Part shown: piece after piece, positions 60,701-64,000 of the stretch
Position numbering within the stretch: position 1 is the first letter of the stretch
How the letters are laid out: each line of letters opens with the position of its first letter
Assembly (NCBI GenBank): GCA_947561585.1
Contig: CANNZV010000429.1
Coordinates: forward strand, 57,338-121,337
Source of the DNA: Caprella mutica
Taxonomy: Eukaryota > Arthropoda > Malacostraca > Amphipoda > Caprellidae
Reading direction: 5' to 3'
Length of the DNA: 64,000 nucleotides
The notes under the pieces: generated by a model
What the model saw: only the letters and a program-made list of their open reading frames with translations
Told to the model about the DNA's origin: nothing
Database searches by the model: none
Position numbers and translations under genes: made by a program

Positions 60701-63446
60701 ATTTTTATTACACTAAACAATATACGTGAAGCATATAGAGTTATCTTGTTTCATTCCTAGCTGAACTTTTTACAAAACAAATAACTAAAGTACTGAGTGA
60801 TTTGTTCGTTGTATTCCAGAATGTATTCCTCAATCCAAAAATAAAAATAAGGGTTGCATGGAGAACTTATACCTACGGTATTATACTCATCATGTACCTA
60901 ACATAGCTAACTATATAAAAAGTTTGTAAAAATAATATCAAATTATTATAGTTTTGTATTAAGTGATAGAGAATGTGGAATCGTCTTATAACTCGTAACT
61001 TACCCTGTGAAGATGCAGAATTTAGAAGTTTAAAGTTACTTTTCTTTTTTCTTCCCCTTACAGTTCAGTGCAAGTTTTGGCACCTGTGCCAGTGTTTCTG
61101 ACAGTGCCACACTCTACATAGGGACAGTACCTTTCATACCTGAGGGAATGGGCATGGCTGTGAGTTACCTGTGTAGTTTTATAGTAACTTGATTAGTGTT
61201 ATAGTTGTGTAGTGCTAGTGATAACTTTAGAGCTCAATCTCTTTTATAATATTCTATTTATTCGCTGTCTTTGTTGATTTTCATTTTCAATTAAATAAAA
61301 TTTTCTGATACTAATTATTATAGATTGCTATAGAGCTATAAAATTGAGAACTATTATTATTTTGTTCTTTTTGAAACTTAAATCTATTGGATATAGCTAG
61401 TAGTACATTTATATTAGTTAGGAAAAGGAATCATGTAAAAGAGGAAATATTTCTACTTGCCTGTCTTGAGTCTAACGAATCTTTCTCACTGTGTTATAAA
61501 AGATTTAATGATGTGTTTTATGATAGTGAGATAAAGACTTAGAATTTTTGTGGTTAGTTAAGGCCTATGAAAATTAGTTAGACCACCCGAACTATGGCCG
61601 GGGGTTAGTTAGCTCATTAGGCTAGGAAAAGTAAGATAGTATTCAGTTGCTAGGATCAGTTAGTAGTCTACTGGAGTCAGTCTTAATGGGTTACTCAGAG
61701 CTCCGTCCTTCTTATAGAACCATCTACTGTAACCATTAAATAAGACTACCGTGTTGCGTCATCATCATCTGTAGTATTCGGTTCTAGGTAAATTGCTCGA
61801 AAACAATTGCTCGAAAGGCAATTGCTCGAAGACAATTACTCGAAAAACAATTGCTCGAATGAACAATTGCTCAAATAATCAAATTACTCACTATGTTCGA
61901 ATTTATAAAAGCTAATAAATCATGAAGTTGAATCACTTTGATTAGCTGCACCTAACCGTCCTGGTTTCTAATTAGTTATTAATAGTAACTGTATTTCATT
62001 TTTAAATCACTATTTAATATTGATCATTCTATAACTGTATTTATATCATACTTTTCCTGTTTTCCATATTTTTAAAGGAAAAGGAATTACTGCATCAATT
62101 CGGGGGTACTAGAATTTTCGTTTTTTTTTTTGTCAGTCAATCACTCCAGTGGGCTTCCTACGAGATGTTTTTTGGGCTAGGTTAGAGCTGTTAGATCTTA
62201 CCAACTAGGGTTATGAGAACTGCCGAACCCAAGAGGGAGCGGTTGTTCCTGATAAATTGCATGACCTCTGGTAATAGTGCCAATTGTTAAATTTTCTTTT
62301 TTTAGTAGTCCTTATCTTCGTGACTCTTTTTCTTTTACATATTGGTAATTCGAAATTTGGTTATTTAAGCAGTTGTGCATTCGATCAATTATTGTCGGAA
62401 GTCAGTTTTTCATGAAGTTATTCTCCACCTAACTGTCTTTGTTTCTAATTAGTAATTGTTTATAATTATATATTTTTTTTTTTTTGATTATCTGAGTGAT
62501 TGATAATTCGAGCAATTGTCCATTCGATCAAATTATTGTTCGTTCGAGCAATTGTTCATTCAAGTAATTGTATTTCGAAAAATTGTTTCGAGCAATTGTC
62601 TTTCAAGCAATTTAACGGCTACCGTAGTATTCGTGCAAAAAATAAGAAATAAATAAACCCTTTTAAGTTGGACGTTCGTTATCATAAATTATCCAAATAA
62701 GTATAAACCTCAGGCTATTTTAGCTGTGTTTCTTTCTCCATATATAATTCATTTATCTAGTTTAATTAGTTCAATATTCGTTAATCAGCTTCCAGCTCAA
62801 CAAGGCCCGTCGGAGCCACCTCCATACTCTCCGTATGACCCAAACACGCCAATTGGAGCTATGGATACCAAAGGAGAAGGCATAGCTCCATCAGCTCCTC
62901 TTGCTGATGTGAAAGGTAACTTTCCACCCCCAGTAATCCCCACTCCTGGTTATCCAGACCAGACTGCGAGTGCTCCTTATCCAATGGGCTCCAACGGTTT
63001 CATTAAACCATCTCCTGATGTGCACTACCCGCCCAGTCAACCCAATAACGCTAACATTTACGGACTGAGAGGTAACCAACTCTGTTTTGAGTTACAACTA
63101 AGATAATTTTATCTGAAATAAAAAAATTCTATAAATACTCCCTTTGATAATCAATATAAGGGGAATGATCATAGTTCTGTCATAAATAAATGAATCTCGT
63201 AATTCTACAGCAGTCTATTCCATGACATCGAAGTCGATGTCTATTTTGCTGCTTTCATTTGTGATCTATTATTTATCACTTTCATAAGGAATAATTAATT
63301 ATTATATTTATCATTTTACTTAACTTGCAGGTGTTCCAAGTGTCAAACAATGTTACTTCTGCACCAAGGATAGAAGGAGACTGGACAAAAAGTGCCCTCC
63401 ACCTAACTACCTGTCTTATGCTGGTATACTCGCAGATGCACCATAA
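54781..63446 (+). CDS. Alpha-arrestin (arrestin domain-containing protein)
   Basis: Eight coding exons: 54,781-54,895, 55,701-55,817, 57,173-57,387, 57,556-57,738, 59,065-59,244, 61,064-61,159, 62,789-63,071 and 63,331-63,446. All phases match, giving 434 aa. An N-terminal arrestin domain (about 1-150) shows FFSGQLITGNV, GKAKVHWSESS, PFQFSLPKDIPSSFEG and VRYSIKAN. The C-terminal domain (about 160-300) shows TTCYWCCSKGP, the NEGSKPV region and LYIGTVPF. The proline-rich tail has two PPxY motifs, PPPY (312-315) and PPNY (420-423), plus CYFC at 404-407. Proteins of this family act as adaptors that bring NEDD4-type ubiquitin ligases, through PPxY-WW contacts, to membrane cargo. The weakest junction is the donor GTGATT after exon 3. 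An acceptor-like TTCTCAG just before the ATG suggests an upstream non-coding exon. Confidence 0.88.
56078..56355. repeat. Inverted repeat (MITE-like) in arrestin intron 2
   Basis: The segment from ACAACTTGTACAATTTTGAA to about 56,190 pairs with the stretch that ends TTCAAAATTGTAAGAGTTGT near 56,350. The arms are about 115-130 bp with a short A/T-rich loop. Confidence 0.7.
58278..58354 (+). other. Unused exon-like segment in arrestin intron 4
   Basis: An acceptor (CCCACAG) and a donor (G|GTATTG) enclose 77 bases reading VQICYTAESGIAHV..KLKAGRI. This resembles the Q-x-x-x-Y strand that exon 5 (59,065 on, EVKYLVRS) already supplies. Including it would leave phase 2 and put a stop at once in the next exon. 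It may be a remnant of a duplicated exon. Confidence 0.3.
61780..62623. mobile_element. Foldback element with GAACAATTGCTC arms in arrestin intron 6
   Basis: Tips are GGTTCTAGGTAAATTGCTCG on the left and, read inverted, GGTAGCCGTTAAATTGCTTG on the right. Arms of AACAATTGCTCGAA units (61,790-61,880; 62,500-62,615) and inner inverted stretches related to the nested element at 26,867-27,846 are present. The flanks GTAGTATTC (61,771-61,779 and 62,624-62,632) are a perfect 9-bp target duplication, with the next base also equal. No coding capacity. Confidence 0.85.
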
Positions 63447-63705
63447 CTCTACTACTAACGAGAAACAGATACTTTTCACTAGGAATGGGACAATACCAAA
63501 ATTTTCACCGATTCTGATACCTAGATTTTCACCAATATTTATACCATACCGATACCTAGATATTCACGGATACAGATCCCATGCCGATACCTTGATTATT
63601 TAAATTTAAATAGATTAAACATTATAAATAATATTACCTTAAAACATTAAAATAGAATTAAAAATAGATATATTAAGATAGGAATATAAAGTTATTCGTT
63701 CTTGT

Positions 63706-63850
63706 GGTGTCTACATATGGTGACACAGTGCATATGGTGTGTCAGTGCATATGGTGACACATTACACAAGTTGTAACACAAGTTGTGTCAGTACATATGG
63801 TGACACATTACACAAGTTGTAACACAAGTTGTGTCAGTACATATGGTGAT
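63706..63850. repeat. 46-bp tandem repeat near the window end
   Basis: About two and a half copies of a unit with CATATGGTGACACATTACAC, then AAGTTGTAACACAAGTTGTG and TCAGTA, downstream of the arrestin stop codon. The last 150 bases of the window hold nothing recognisable. Confidence 0.85.
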
Positions 63851-64000
63851 ACATTACAAAAAAATTTGACTGCCTTATTGGCTATAATTTCATTCGTTCT
63901 AGTGCAATACTATTTTAAGTTCTATTTTTTTTTTTCTTTCAACGATAACCTTCTTCATAACTTTACAATAAGTTTATTCCAATGACAGGAAAGATTGCCA

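Noticed and set aside
1..64000. CRISPR-like arrays
   Set aside because: The regular repeats are contiguous tandem units without unique spacers, and the genome is eukaryotic.

Overview
This is a 64 kb stretch of an AT-rich eukaryotic genome, most likely an insect. The evidence is intron-containing genes with GT..AG splice sites, TATA boxes followed about 33 bases later by the arthropod initiator TCAGT, and many LINE, mariner-like, MITE and foldback elements. There is no operon structure, CRISPR array or rRNA, and I saw no tRNA. The order of insect cannot be fixed from the sequence alone.

Left part (1-12,440): I support no protein gene here. It is built of tandem repeats: 34-bp units at 1153-1432, 21-bp at 1612-2010, 18-bp at 2400-3355, 19-bp at 5575-5722 and 60-bp at 10,590-10,935. 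It also holds a 2.6-kb foldback element (7055-9699) whose centre is about 1.5 kb of a 15-bp satellite.

Middle part (12,500-48,450): a same-strand array of ten small two-exon genes (called A to J here). Each has an 18-nt first coding exon, a phase-0 intron and a second exon encoding the rest of a signal peptide plus a mature peptide starting Met-Pro. Nine (A, C-J) encode Gly/His/Arg-rich peptides with SFGHGG and HRGG repeats. Gene B encodes a diverged, Arg-rich paralogue with two cysteines. They look like candidate secreted antimicrobial or antifungal peptides, but a structural (cuticle, secretion) role is equally open. Seven copies (D-J) share a promoter block with a kappaB-like motif exactly 72 bases upstream of the TATA box. 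Spacers D-E and G-H are copies of each other, as are F-G and H-I. Gene H is a chimera of an E-type promoter and an F-type transcript. The spacers carry a LINE, mariner remnants, nested foldback elements and a co-amplified, decaying minus-strand exon.

Right part (48,450-64,000): an AT-rich stretch with another foldback element (50,037-50,600), a 27-bp tandem repeat and a tiny GC-rich island. It ends with an eight-coding-exon alpha-arrestin gene (54,781-63,446, 434 aa, two PPxY motifs) whose introns hold further repeats, including a foldback element at 61,780-62,623.

The most interesting system is a set of unrelated-looking foldback elements. They share short tips (GGTTCTAGG-like at one end), about 9-bp target duplications and inverted arms made of different short tandem repeats with an AATT core. 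They resemble the layout of Drosophila FB elements, but each copy has its own arm sequence.
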